Shown here: positions 13,294 to 13,320 of the stretch, in pieces | Layout: each line of letters begins with the position of its first letter | How positions within the stretch are numbered: position 1 is the stretch's first letter | Assembly (NCBI GenBank): GCA_002449635.1 | Contig: DJXF01000123.1 | Span: 1 to 13,320 of the forward strand | DNA length: 13,320 nt | From: Clostridiales bacterium UBA7011 | Lineage (GTDB): Bacteria; Bacillota; Clostridia; Oscillospirales; Butyricicoccaceae | Direction of reading: 5' to 3' | Notes under the pieces: model-generated | The model's database searches: none | The model's input: only the letters and a program-made list of their open reading frames with translations | What the model was told of the DNA's origin: nothing | Made by a program: the position numbers and the translations under genes

Positions 13294-13320
13294 ATGACAG
13301 CGGAGCAATGTTCAAAAAAA

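Overview
The window looks like chromosomal core DNA of a spore-forming member of the Clostridia, probably an Oscillospiraceae/Ruminococcaceae-type gut Firmicute of moderate to high GC. The evidence is an alpha/beta-type small acid-soluble spore protein, strong AGGAGG-type ribosome binding sites, sigma-A promoters with 16-17 bp spacers, AT-rich intergenic DNA between GC-rich genes, and an acpS-lipoprotein-alr-mazF gene order that matches the Bacillus subtilis acpS-ydcC-alr-ndoAI-ndoA locus. I see no phage genes, insertion sequences, CRISPR array or rRNA. The organism is inferred from protein families, not from a search.

Left part (1-4681): two transcription units diverge from a promoter region at about 1574-1649. 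Leftward runs nudC (NADH pyrophosphatase/deNADding Nudix enzyme) followed by an alpha/beta hydrolase that leaves the window and has Gly where the nucleophilic Ser should be. Rightward runs a tight three-gene operon: class II aldolase, mtnA (methylthioribose-1-phosphate isomerase) and mtaD (MTA/SAH deaminase). Together these suggest salvage of the SAM by-products 5'-methylthioadenosine and 5'-deoxyadenosine by deamination, isomerisation and aldol cleavage to DHAP (a DHAP shunt). The nucleoside phosphorylase that this route needs is not in the window.

Middle part (4849-9272): a large lipoprotein has a low-complexity Pro/Gly/Asn region and a predicted beta-helix. It is followed by a short spore protein gene on the minus strand with a candidate sigma-G promoter, a DUF1015-family protein with its own sigma-A promoter and terminator, and a convergent unrecognised 166-residue gene whose last codons form the other strand of that terminator.

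Right part (9441-12935, minus strand): the cell-envelope/housekeeping operon acpS-nnrD-lipoprotein-alr-mazF. The first four genes overlap or nearly touch. mazF lies about 150 bp beyond alr and no MazE/NdoAI-type antitoxin gene is found beside it, so the toxin looks orphaned. At the right edge a tRNA-Pro(CGG) gene diverges from acpS. It has a perfect-consensus promoter, an upstream A-tract repeat and one strong plus one possible terminator.

The most notable points are the deaminase-type DHAP-shunt operon, the antitoxin-less MazF, the serine-less hydrolase, and a terminator that may overlap a promoter in front of the unknown gene.
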